Below, piece by piece: positions 1-8,000 of a stretch of DNA of 23,199 nucleotides. Origin of the DNA: Thermococcus sp. (GTDB lineage: Archaea > Methanobacteriota_B > Thermococci > Thermococcales > Thermococcaceae). The position numbers and the translations under genes are program-made. The stretch covers positions 1 to 23,199 of the forward strand of contig JALTCK010000099.1 of assembly GCA_027074805.1 (NCBI GenBank). Direction: 5' to 3'. Numbering within the stretch: the stretch's first letter is position 1; each line of letters opens with the position of its first letter. A model generated the notes under the pieces. The model worked only from the letters and a program-made list of their open reading frames with translations, made no database searches and was not told where the DNA came from.

Positions 1-53
1 ACCTTTTGGGCAAGGTTAATAGACCCCAGAGTTTAAATCCTTTGGGTGATCGG

Positions 54-482
54 ATGAAGGTTAAGGTTACCAGGGAGAGATTCAACTTGGGTGAGGCGCT
101 CTCATGTCTTTTCAACCGAGAAGCAGGAGCCTATGTGGTATTCCTTGGGAAAGTTAGGGAGAAAAGCAGGGGCAGAAGGGTGGAAAGGTTAGTATATGAG
201 GCGTACGAGGAAATGGCCATCAGGGAGATGGAAGCAATAAGGAGAGAGGCCTTGGAGAAGTTTGAGATTCTTGATATGCTCATCTGGCATCGTTTGGGTG
301 AACTTCCAGTTGGGGAGGATACGATCCTTGTTATAGCGGTGTCACCCCACAGAGAGGAGGCATTTAGGGCATGCATGTGGGCAGTGGATGAGGTTAAGCA
401 CCGGGTTCCCGTTTGGAAGAGGGAAGTTACTGACAAGGGCACCTTCTGGATTGAGGGTGAAAGAGCAATTCCCGAGGACTGA
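54..482 (+). CDS. moaE: MoaE-like molybdopterin synthase large (catalytic) subunit
   Basis: The 142-residue product belongs to the MoaE family. MoaE with MoaD converts precursor Z (cPMP) to molybdopterin, or tungstopterin in these tungsten-using archaea, in the cytoplasm. The sequence shows the conserved C-terminal block: HR at 99-100, then VDEVKHRVPVWKRE, with Lys115 and Lys122. These have the same spacing as the catalytic lysines 119 and 126 of E. coli MoaE. Length is typical of the family. I chose the ATG at 54 because GGTGATC lies just before it; a TTG at 6 would add 16 residues that do not look like MoaE. No MoaD is visible nearby. The gene ends at a T-rich stretch (483-495) that may terminate transcription. 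Family assignment is secure. Confidence 0.9.
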   Translation: MKVKVTRERFNLGEALSCLFNREAGAYVVFLGKVREKSRGRRVERLVYEAYEEMAIREMEAIRREALEKFEILDMLIWHRLGELPVGEDTILVIAVSPHREEAFRACMWAVDEVKHRVPVWKREVTDKGTFWIEGERAIPED

Positions 483-534
483 TTTTCCATTTTTTGTACA
501 CTATTTATAGTAGTGTGTAAAATCGGAATAGAAA

Positions 535-546
535 AAGTATATATAC
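535..546 (+). promoter_or_regulatory. TATA box of the SPASM-protein gene
   Basis: AAGTATATATAC sits about 26 bases before the ATG at 565. The predicted start of transcription is near 567, which gives a leader of about 10 bases carrying GGTGGTG. This favours translation from the GTG at 577 rather than from the ATG at 565. Confidence 0.6.
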
Positions 547-576
547 AAGGTTGTTATTTTTATTATGGTGGTGTGG

Positions 577-1509
577 GTGGAAAAGGTAGCCTATGAATCA
601 TCTCACGTTCTCCCTGTGGGAGTTTCTTCTAGGATGGTGAGTGTGGCCAAGCCTCCTTGGGTCAACAAGGTTCACTCTGGAAGGCTTGAGAGGCTGATAC
701 TTCAGCTGGGTTCTGGGAAGGGTAGGTTCTCTGAGGTAACAGGCATACCTCGCTCCATTGGTTGTATAGGAAACAACAGGTTCATACTCCGGAGGGAACC
801 CCTGAGTGTTGAACGCGTGAAGGAACTTATAAGGGAGTTCCGAGACCTCAATGGGGAAGAACTTTGGCTAACTAACTATGACAATCTCAGTTACCTTCTC
901 TCAGTAGCAACTTACGCGGCCGAAATAGGTATTTCAGAAGTCTACGCGGTTGTTCTCATTGAGGATATCGATAGGGTGGAGCATATAGAGGGCGTTAGGG
1001 TTGTTGTGGAGCTTGAATACTCAGAGGAGAATCTGCAGAGGCTCGAGAGGCTTGATTGGGTGTACGCTGCGCTTATAAGCGTTCCGGGTTCGGACTTCAG
1101 GCATTTAACTGGGGTGGAGGCGAACTTTAAGGGGGATATATATCTTGATGTTCTCTTTCCGGGTTCGGCCAGGTTCGTGGACTTCAATGTTATAGAGGCC
1201 AGAAGGGTATTCAACCCAAGCGTGGAAAAATACCACGACTGCCTTGCAGGAACACTCGCGATAACGGCCGACGGCTATGCCCTCCCCTGTCCTCTGCTCA
1301 GAAATTATGTAGTAGCTGATATGAAGGAAATGGGGATCGAGGGCGCCCTAAAGAAAAAGAGGCTGAAGGCTTTTTGGAACACGACCAAGGACCATATAGG
1401 GGTCTGTAGCAAATGTCCCTTCAAGTATATATGCCACGACTGTAGGGCCCTCGAGTATCAGGCTACGGGGGAGATAGATGGTATGGAGTACTGTCCGATG
1501 TTGCTCTAA
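577..1509 (+). CDS. SPASM-domain protein with a degenerate radical SAM-like N-terminal domain
   Basis: The C-terminal 90 residues form a full seven-cysteine SPASM (auxiliary iron-sulfur) pattern: Cys222, Cys238, then CX2CX5CX2C at 277-289, and Cys306 (numbering from GTG 577). SPASM domains normally follow a radical SAM barrel, for example in peptide-modifying enzymes. Here the N-terminal 210 residues have the length and alternating helix/strand look of that barrel but lack CX3CX2C; the only cysteine is Cys63 in GCIG. So the SAM-cleaving cluster is apparently absent. I chose GTG 577 from the GGTGGTG site at 567-573; the ATG at 565 is an alternative that adds four residues. The gene is monocistronic and converges on the next gene with a 4-base overlap of stops. 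The function is unknown; it could be a substrate-binding or redox partner, or an inactive relative of a maturase. Confidence 0.7.
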   Translation: MEKVAYESSHVLPVGVSSRMVSVAKPPWVNKVHSGRLERLILQLGSGKGRFSEVTGIPRSIGCIGNNRFILRREPLSVERVKELIREFRDLNGEELWLTNYDNLSYLLSVATYAAEIGISEVYAVVLIEDIDRVEHIEGVRVVVELEYSEENLQRLERLDWVYAALISVPGSDFRHLTGVEANFKGDIYLDVLFPGSARFVDFNVIEARRVFNPSVEKYHDCLAGTLAITADGYALPCPLLRNYVVADMKEMGIEGALKKKRLKAFWNTTKDHIGVCSKCPFKYICHDCRALEYQATGEIDGMEYCPMLL

Positions 1510-2423
1510 AAGCTCGTGATCGGGTGGTAACCGCTTCCATCCTTTTTTACCATTGTCTGGTACCTCTTTTCAAGTCGTCTATCGTTCATCTCTTTGAACG
1601 TCTCGTCAAAGTATTCCACAAGGATTTTATCAACGTACTGGCTGAACTCCATGATCTTCGTTCCCAGATCCTCTTTGGAGGAGAAGAACCACTCGAGCAG
1701 GTAACCGTGACCTGGAAGTACTCCAACCGTTATCTCGTACTCCTTGAATCTCTCTAAGACGCTCTCATCCAGCTCTTTCGTAATGCCTATGACACCCCTG
1801 TCGTGGACATTCATGTCTATTAAGGGGGTGAAACTCATGAGAATTTCCTCTTTCTGTAGCCTGCTTATCATGTATCTGACTGTTGGTCGCGTCTTTCCTA
1901 TTCTTTGAGCCAAGCGTGTAATTGGCGTTCTGGAGTCCCATTTAAGGAGGTCCATAAGGATTGCGTATGAATGGCTCAGATTCCACTCTCCAAAGTTCTC
2001 ATCGCCGGAGTAGGGATATGCCCTGATTTCATAGTACTCGTAGTCATCAGAATGCTGGCTCATAAACTCGTCTATGAGCTCCACTTGATCGGTGGGAACG
2101 TAGAACACAACTGAGAGGCCATTCTTGAAGCCAAAGGCTGGATTTATGTACGATACGAAGGGGTTTCGGGAGAGTCTTAAGGCGGTCTTCATGAGCGATG
2201 AAGAGGGAACGTTCATAAAGGCCACGAAACTCCTTAGGCCTATCCTCTTTATGTTGTATCTAGCACTGACAGTTATGTATTTGCCGTAGTACTTGTCGTA
2301 CAGCCTTTTGAGCCTGTAGTACTCTATCCCCTCCATTTCGGCTATCTTCCTGAGGCTCTCAAGGGGGTACTTTTCAAGGAGAGTGAATAGAAATTCCAGT
2401 TCCTCTAGGAGAGGTTCTGACAT
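1506..2423 (-). CDS. Two-HTH, Lrp/AsnC-like transcriptional regulator
   Basis: The 305-residue protein appears to be a DNA-binding regulator. Residues 155-200 (PITRLAQRIGKTRPTVRYMI and what follows) form a clear Lrp-type winged helix-turn-helix: two helices, a turn, a recognition helix and a wing. The first 50 residues (SLRKIAEMEGIEYYRLKRLY) look like a second HTH. The rest resembles alternating ligand-binding segments, so the protein may be an internally duplicated Lrp-like factor. The start has GGTGAG five bases upstream. It shares its upstream region with the divergent adenosine-specific kinase gene, a common arrangement for a regulator and its target, but no effector or target can be read from the sequence. 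Its 3' end overlaps the convergent SPASM gene by 4 bases. Confidence 0.7.
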   Translation of the reverse strand: MSEPLLEELEFLFTLLEKYPLESLRKIAEMEGIEYYRLKRLYDKYYGKYITVSARYNIKRIGLRSFVAFMNVPSSSLMKTALRLSRNPFVSYINPAFGFKNGLSVVFYVPTDQVELIDEFMSQHSDDYEYYEIRAYPYSGDENFGEWNLSHSYAILMDLLKWDSRTPITRLAQRIGKTRPTVRYMISRLQKEEILMSFTPLIDMNVHDRGVIGITKELDESVLERFKEYEITVGVLPGHGYLLEWFFSSKEDLGTKIMEFSQYVDKILVEYFDETFKEMNDRRLEKRYQTMVKKDGSGYHPITSF

Positions 2424-2451
2424 TGGTACTCACCGGTGATTTCTCACGAAA

Positions 2452-2462
2452 AGGTTATATCT
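2452..2462. promoter_or_regulatory. Shared TATA element between divergent regulator and kinase genes
   Basis: The AT-rich core GGTTATATCTC can be read as a TATA box on both strands. Rightward, the predicted start is about 25 bases on, near 2482, leaving a short leader with GGTGGTG. Leftward it is near 2431, leaving about 8 bases before the regulator ATG at 2423. One element may therefore serve both genes and make their expression compete. Confidence 0.45.
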
Positions 2463-2495
2463 CCCCCCTTTATTAAACCTTTCTGGTGGTGCGGA

Positions 2496-2984
2496 ATGGT
2501 CAGGATAGAGGTTGTTGAGATAGAAAAGCCCGAAGGGGTTGAGGTCATAATCGGCCAGGGGAACTTTTCGATATTCACGGTTGATGACCTCGCTAAAACC
2601 CTGCTCACCACAGTTCCGGGCATAAAGTTCGGGATAGCGATGAATGAGGCAAAGCCCCAGCTTACCAGACACACGGGCAACGATCCAGAGCTCGAGCAGC
2701 TTGCGGCTAAGAACGCCGTTAAAATAGGCGCTGGCCACGTCTTCGTTGTATTGATGAAGAACGCGTTTCCAATAAACGTTCTTAACGCCATTAAAAACCA
2801 CCCGGCCGTGGCAATGGTATATGGGGCGAGTGAGAACCCCTTCCAGGTCATAGTGGGCGAAACAGACCTCGGTAGGAGCGTTCTGGGAGTTGTAGATGGA
2901 AAAGCTGCCAACAGGATAGAGACGGATGAACAGAAGGAAGAGCGCAGGAGTCTGATTGAGAGGATAGGCTACAAGATAGCTTGA
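2496..2984 (+). CDS. Adenosine-specific kinase family protein
   Basis: The 162-residue protein matches the small archaeal/bacterial family called adenosine-specific kinase (type protein PAE2307; PF04008), thought to phosphorylate adenosine in the cytoplasm. Family blocks are visible: GIKFGIAMNEAKPQLTRHTG in the first half, GAGHVFVVLMKNAFPINVLN in the middle, and VYGASENPFQVIVGETDLGR then SVLGVVDG towards the end. Length is normal for the family. I chose the ATG at 2496 because GGTGGTG precedes it at 2485-2491; the frame stays open for 60 bases upstream, but that stretch holds the promoter. Transcribed alone, divergent from a regulator. The family name is firm; enzymatic activity has been shown for only a few members, as far as I know. 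Confidence 0.85.
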   Translation: MVRIEVVEIEKPEGVEVIIGQGNFSIFTVDDLAKTLLTTVPGIKFGIAMNEAKPQLTRHTGNDPELEQLAAKNAVKIGAGHVFVVLMKNAFPINVLNAIKNHPAVAMVYGASENPFQVIVGETDLGRSVLGVVDGKAANRIETDEQKEERRSLIERIGYKIA

Positions 2985-3031
2985 ATACGATACTTTTTTA
3001 GGTCTTTCCCTTACTTTTCCATGGTGGTTTG

Positions 3032-3586
3032 ATGAGGCTGGCTTTCGTCACGTCAAATCCTGGAAAGCTAGAGGAGGCTAGGGAGTACTTGGCTCCACTT
3101 GGGATAGAGGTTTACCAGCTGAATGTCGATTATCCGGAGATACAGGCGGATTCCCTTGAGGAGGTGGCAGAATATGGTGTTGGGTGGTTGGCTGAGAGGA
3201 TAGGAGACCCATTCTTCCTTGATGACTCTGGGCTGTTTATCCCTGCACTTAACGGCTTTCCGGGAGTTTACTCTGCCTACGTATACAGAACGCTTGGCAT
3301 AAACGGAATTCTAAAGCTCATGAGGGGAATAGGGGATAGGAAGGCCTATTTCAAGAGCGTCATAGCCTACTGGGATGGTGAGATTCACTTTTTTGAGGGG
3401 AGAGTGGACGGCGTTATAGTTGAGAAGCCGCGGGGAAGTGGTGGTTTTGGATTCGACCCGATATTCAGTCCGACAGGCTTCGACCTAACCTTTGCCGAAA
3501 TGACAACAATGGAAAAGAATAGAGTCTCCCACAGGGGTAGAGCGTTGCGTGGCTTTGCTACTTGGTTGAAGGAAAACCTTAAATAA
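3032..3586 (+). CDS. XTP/dITP pyrophosphatase (RdgB/HAM1 family)
   Basis: The 184-residue enzyme belongs to the HAM1/RdgB family, which hydrolyses dITP, ITP and XTP to the monophosphate plus pyrophosphate and so keeps deaminated purines out of DNA and RNA. Family motifs are intact: the nucleotide-binding SNPGK at residues 8-12, the metal-binding FLDDSGL around 62-68 (Asp64, Asp65), GSGGFGFDPIF near 136-146, and SHRGRAL near the end. The ATG at 3032 is preceded by GGTGG; a TTG directly upstream would add one residue. ACTTTTTTA at 2992-3000 is a weak TATA candidate. It stands alone between two unrelated genes on the same strand. Confidence 0.93.
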   Translation: MRLAFVTSNPGKLEEAREYLAPLGIEVYQLNVDYPEIQADSLEEVAEYGVGWLAERIGDPFFLDDSGLFIPALNGFPGVYSAYVYRTLGINGILKLMRGIGDRKAYFKSVIAYWDGEIHFFEGRVDGVIVEKPRGSGGFGFDPIFSPTGFDLTFAEMTTMEKNRVSHRGRALRGFATWLKENLK

Positions 3587-3599
3587 TGAAATCTTTTCA

Positions 3600-3616
3600 A
3601 CTCTCATGGTGAGAGT
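3600..3616. promoter_or_regulatory. Perfect 7-bp palindrome at the Lrp-gene promoter
   Basis: ACTCTCATGGTGAGAGT is a perfect inverted repeat (ACTCTCA / TGAGAGT) around a 3-base spacer. A TATA-like CTTAAATA lies at 3578-3585, so the palindrome falls on the expected start of transcription of the Lrp-type gene at 3643. That position would suit autorepression. It is a candidate operator only. Confidence 0.5.
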
Positions 3617-3642
3617 CGTAATAATGACAAAAGGGGATCGCA

Positions 3643-4095
3643 ATGGTGAGTCAACTTGATACCACCGATATAAGGTTGTTGAGGGAGCTTAAGGAGAATG
3701 CAAGGGAGAACATAGCATCTCTCAGCAAGAAACTCGGTATTCCAAGGACGACGGTCCACTATAGGATAAAGAAGCTGGTAGATGAAGGGATAATCGAGAA
3801 ATTCACGGTCAAACCCAATTACAAGAAGCTTAACCTGGGGACGACAGCATTTATACTGGCGCGCTACGACCCTGATTCGGGGCTTAGCCAGAGGGAGGTT
3901 GCCGACCGGATTGCGACTCTTGAGGGAGTCTATGAGGTTCATATCGTGGCTGGCGAGTGGGACCTTCTGATAAAGGTCCGAGCGCCGAATGCCGAGGAAG
4001 TAGGAAAGATAGTGGTAGACAGGCTCAGGGAGATAAAAGGTATAGGACAGACAGTTACAATGGTGTCCTTTGTTACGGTCAAGGAAGAAGTCTAA
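3643..4095 (+). CDS. Lrp/AsnC family transcriptional regulator
   Basis: The 150-residue protein has the standard Lrp/AsnC layout. An N-terminal winged helix-turn-helix covers residues 1-60 (SLSKKLGIPRTTVHYRIKKL and the wing DEGIIEKFTVKPNY). An alpha/beta RAM ligand-binding and oligomerisation domain runs from about 67 to 145 (TAFILARYDPDSG, VYEVHIVAGEWDLLIKVRAP). Such proteins form dimers to octamers and control amino-acid or energy metabolism genes. The ATG at 3643 follows AGGGGATCG. The leader holds the palindrome at 3600-3616, suggesting autoregulation. Immediately downstream is a candidate C/D box sRNA starting in the stop codon. The ligand and targets cannot be inferred. Confidence 0.88.
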   Translation: MVSQLDTTDIRLLRELKENARENIASLSKKLGIPRTTVHYRIKKLVDEGIIEKFTVKPNYKKLNLGTTAFILARYDPDSGLSQREVADRIATLEGVYEVHIVAGEWDLLIKVRAPNAEEVGKIVVDRLREIKGIGQTVTMVSFVTVKEEV

Positions 4096-4153
4096 GGGCG
4101 ATGATCGGCGTTCTCCTTCCTGAGGAGTGATGATGCGAGGAAGGGTGAGCCCT
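4095..4153 (+). ncRNA. Candidate C/D box (2'-O-methylation guide) sRNA
   Basis: A 59-base segment between two convergent genes has the archaeal C/D sRNA layout. A terminal stem AGGGC (4095-4099) pairs with GCCCT (4149-4153). A C box core GATGA is at 4100-4104, D' box CTGA at 4120-4123, perfect C' box GTGATGA at 4127-4133, a 12-base guide at 4134-4145, and a D box position GTGA at 4145-4148. The guide before D' is about 14 bases (4105-4119). Deviations are the G for C in the D box and C for T before the C-box core; that C pairs in the terminal stem. It begins on the last base of the Lrp stop codon and ends at the stop codon of the radical SAM gene. Targets were not identified. Confidence 0.5.
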
Positions 4154-4988
4154 ACATCACGCAGCATTCATATATTATCTCAACATCTCTGATTTTTTTC
4201 GCCCATTCAATGATCTTCTTGGATGGGTTTGTCAGTCTGTCAACGCTCGATAAGACAGCCCCCCTGTCGAAGTCAAGCCTCCACCTCCCGAGGGGGCGCA
4301 TGCAACCTATACTTATCTCTCCATCGAAGTGCTCGCGGGCGTATCTAACTACCCTGAGGCTATCCTCAACGGAGGGTTTTGGAACGTTCTCCATCTCGGT
4401 ACCCTTTGTGGGAATTAAAACATCAAAGACGAGCACGTCTATCGGATATTCGAGGAGCATATCTATCGCTTTGTACTCCCAGTGGATTTTCCCGAAGTCG
4501 AGGCCTATTGTTATGTGGGGGGCGACCCTTACCCCTGCCCCCGTGAGGAGGTCGAGGATTTTGAGGTAGTCTTCAACTTTTTTATCTATCTTGTAAACGC
4601 GTCGTATCACATCGTCCTCGCCAACGAAGTCAAGGGAGACGACATCGACGTATTTGATCCACTTCAGATCATTCTCGTCTATGAAGCCGACGTGGACGTT
4701 GAGCTTGAGATTCGTTCTCCTCTTTATCTCCCTTATTTCATCGGCGTAGAGGTCGAGCGGGACCTTTAAGCGACCGTCCATCCCACCGCTAAGGAGGCAG
4801 CCGAGGAAGCCTTCCTTCTCGAGACCGAGACAGTACTCCAGCAGCTCCCCCCGCGGGGGCTTCTTCATGCCCTCTAAGTAGTGCCTTCCGCAGTGGGCGC
4901 AGTTCAGAGCACAGGCGTTGCCCGTGAGTGAGATTGATGGGAATTTAATGCCCGGGATGTAGATTTTGAGCTTTTTTCTCTCGGCCAT
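4152..4988 (-). CDS. Radical SAM protein, biotin-synthase-like; candidate archaeal lipoyl synthase component (LipS1/LipS2 type)
   Basis: The 278-residue protein has the radical SAM cluster motif CALNCAHC (Cys26, Cys30, Cys33), then a GG-containing SAM-binding segment LLSGGMDGRLKVP, and a TIM-barrel run of strands (LNVHVGF, VVSLDFVG, APHITIGL, VLVFDVLIP). Extra cysteines at 52-62, in IGCMRPLGR, and a C-terminal pair Cys275-Cys276 could bind a second cluster, as in sulfur-inserting enzymes. The family looks like the uncharacterised biotin-synthase homologues of archaea. I recall that the two-part lipoyl synthase of T. kodakarensis comes from such proteins and that one subunit is encoded a few genes from enolase, as here, so a lipoyl synthase role is a reasonable guess, not shown by sequence alone. 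The ATG at 4988 has GGTG six bases upstream; a GTG at 4997 is the alternative. Confidence 0.75.
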   Translation of the reverse strand: MAERKKLKIYIPGIKFPSISLTGNACALNCAHCGRHYLEGMKKPPRGELLEYCLGLEKEGFLGCLLSGGMDGRLKVPLDLYADEIREIKRRTNLKLNVHVGFIDENDLKWIKYVDVVSLDFVGEDDVIRRVYKIDKKVEDYLKILDLLTGAGVRVAPHITIGLDFGKIHWEYKAIDMLLEYPIDVLVFDVLIPTKGTEMENVPKPSVEDSLRVVRYAREHFDGEISIGCMRPLGRWRLDFDRGAVLSSVDRLTNPSKKIIEWAKKIRDVEIIYECCVM

Positions 4989-5040
4989 TAGAGACACCGC
5001 TTTGGGCTTGAGGGATCTACACAGAAAAAAAGTTCGGAAA

Positions 5041-5049
5041 GATATAACA
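5041..5049 (-). promoter_or_regulatory. TATA box of the radical SAM gene
   Basis: On the minus strand the sequence reads TGTTATATC, with a predicted start near 5018 and a leader of about 30 bases before the ATG at 4988. Confidence 0.4.
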
Positions 5050-5050
5050 G

Positions 5051-5075
5051 TTTTGGGGGCAAAAATGGGAAAAAG
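5051..5075 (-). terminator. T-rich terminator after the RND transporter gene
   Basis: Directly after the transporter stop codon the minus strand carries two T5 tracts separated by CCCA, followed by GCCCCC. Runs of T without a strong hairpin are the usual intrinsic termination signal in Thermococcales. The tract also lies just upstream of the radical SAM promoter, so it would insulate the two genes. Confidence 0.5.
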
Positions 5076-8000
5076 TCACTCCTCTGTTCCTCCCTGGTTC
5101 TTGAAGAGAGGCCACCAGGCCTTCTTTCCAAAGAGACTCATCATGGCTGGTCCTATGAAGTACACTGCCATCGTTGCCGTCAGTAGAACTCCAGCGGCGA
5201 GAGCGAAGCCCATTTCCCTCGTCCCCCATGTACCGCTGAGCATTAATGAGCCGTAGGTGGTTGCTAGGACTGATGCAAGCCCTATAACGAGTGCGTCCAT
5301 GGTTCCTGCTGCGACGACCAGTGAGTCTTCTGGAGAGCGCCGCTCGAACTCATCCCTTGCCTTCACAAGGTAGAAGCTGTTGTAGTCTATGCCTACTCCC
5401 ATGAGCACTACGAAGACCATCAGGGGCAGGAACCACATCACCTGCTGCCCGAATATCCTCTCAAAAAGCCAGGTGGAGATCCAGATGCTTGTCATGACTC
5501 CAAGGAATATCGTCGCCATGGTGGAGGCTACTGCAGGAAGCCCCTTGAGCGTCGGTATTAGGGAGAGGAACATCAGTACCAGGGCCACTGGGAGGATTCT
5601 ATGCCAGAACACGTCGTTGATCTTTTCGCTGAGGTCGAGTGAAAGGGCGGCGTTTCCACCGACGAGTCCTGCTTTGAGGCGTGAGTTGTCTGCCGAGACG
5701 CTTTTCAGGTATGCTCTCATTTCCCTGACGAGTTCTTTAGCTTCCTTGCTGTTGGAGTCGTACTTGGCCGAAACCTGGATAAGGACCTTGCTTCCGTCGG
5801 TGGAGATGTAGCGGTCTCCTCCGAGGTTCTTTATTGTTGTGAGGCTTAGGTTGTTGATGGGTTCTCCGTAGGGCATTGTCGGCGAATAAACACCGGTTAC
5901 ACCCTTCATCTTTTTGAGGTGACTGCTTATCTCCTGTATCGTGCTTAGGTCGGAATCACTTATTGGGCCGTTGAACTCGAGGACAATGTAGTAGGGCGAG
6001 GCCACTGCCGCCCCTAGCTTCTCTTGGCTGAGCCGGAGGAAGTGGTAAGTCTCGCTATCCTTTGGAAGGAACAGGGTCATGTCGTGACTTCCGTTAAAGT
6101 GGAAGAAGTTGTAGGTCGCTGGAACCGCTATCAAAAGTCCTATGAGGAGGACTGCCTTTGCATGTCTGACCACCCAGCCGGCTATCCTGCTTCTCTCATG
6201 GACGTCGGGTGAGATGTGTCTTATTTGTCTTGGCCACCAGAACACGGCCTTGTCCCCTATCACAGCTGTTATTGCGGGGATGAAAGTCAGGGAAGCCACA
6301 AGAACCGTTACCACTGCAAGAGGCGCTATTATGCCCATCTGCTGAAACATTGGGAACTCCCATGCTAGGACGAAGGATGCGAAGGCTATGATGTCGGTGA
6401 AGGCACTCGCGAGCACAGCATCCTTTGAGCGTTTTAGGGCCTCGGCGACTGCTTTCTCATGTTCATAACCTTCAGCCAGGTATTCTTTGAACCTGTGGAG
6501 ATAGTATGTCGAGTAGTCTATCCCCAGTCCGAGGGCAGTTGTTATCGTTATCATCCTCGCCCAGCTACCGACGTCAGTAACGTTGCCCTTTGCTAAAAGG
6601 TATGTTATTCCGAGGGCCGTGAGAGTTGCAGTGGCCACTCCTGTAAACGGCAGGAACGTGGCGAGCAAGGCCGCTCCCATGAGTACGAACAGGATTATCA
6701 GGGCACCTATTATGCTCGCCTTGGTGGTTCTCTCGTTGTCCTTCTCTCCAAGAGTGAACATCTCGTGAAGCTCTATCGGAGTCCCTCCTAACGCCCCAGT
6801 TACGTGCGGGAAATAGGCTCCGAACTCCTTCATGGCGATCTCCTTGACGATGGTGGCGTTTCCGGCGAGGTACTTGTACTGATCTTGTCCAGGTGCCGTC
6901 GTCCCCTTGGGGACGAATGTTATGAGTATCGTTGTGTTGTCATCGCTCTTGAACATCTTCAGGTATGCCCCAGCGGTTTTGTAGACGGTTGGATACACCT
7001 CCTCTGCTATTGGCTTAACGTCGTTCCTTTCTATCCCCTCTGGATTGTCTTTGAACTTGAATGCGATTTTCACGAGTTGAGTAGTGTTCACGTTTATCTC
7101 CACACCACCTATTCCTTTCTCAAGGTATGAACCGATTATGGCCTCAATCTTAGCCTTAACGAGCCTTTCAATTGAATCCTGCTTCATTGGATAATTCCTG
7201 ACGACGTCTTCCATGATACTCCAGACTGCATATCTAACCTCCTTTGGCGTGTTGGCGGGCATCATCTCGTCCAGCTGTTCCTTGGAAGCGCTGAGGAAAG
7301 CCTTCTCGGCTAGTCTCCTGGGGTCTGCTCCATTGTATAATGCCTTGAGCATCTCCCTGGTCTCTGGCGTCCTGGACTCGGGAGGCATGAGCTTCAAAAC
7401 CACCGTGAGGGTGGCGTTTTCAAGGGCTGAACCGTTGAGTATTCCTTCTGGATCTGCTGTGGCTTCCTCGACGAGAAGCTGGGACACTTCCTCCGGATTC
7501 GGTACATTGCCCTGGAGTTTCTTGGTCATTTCCTTCTCCAGGAGTTGCTTTGCGATACTGCCAATTGCCTTTTCATTGCCCCCGCTGGAATAAACTGCCC
7601 GGAGAACCCCCTCTGGGAAGGCAAACCCTTTGGATTCCATGAGCTTTGACGTTATTTCTATCGTTGCGTTTTCAAGAAGCCTTGAGTTCCACGTAAGCAT
7701 GCCGACCGCATGGGGGTCGTACCTCATAGTGGTATCAACGATGGTCGGGACCAGAGGTTTGAGTTCGGGGGAAACTTTTTCCCTCAAGGTGGTTATCAAG
7801 AGGTTCCTCTCGAAGGATTTGCTCGGTCCCCCCTTCATAAGGCCGAGAAGTACGTCTTCCACGTTGGGTATCTGCAGCAGTGGGTTGTTCGGCTGGGAGG
7901 CCCTCATGTAGTTGAGGAAGAAGTTAACGGTTGTCTTTTCAACTTGGGCAGGAGATGGATTCTTTCCGAGGTATAGGGAAGCGTTGACCAGTGCAGCCAT

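Noticed and set aside
32..38. TTTAAAT as TATA box of moaE
   Set aside because: Transcription would start near 60, after the ATG at 54 that is supported by the ribosome-binding site. The true promoter probably lies outside the window or the gene is in an operon.
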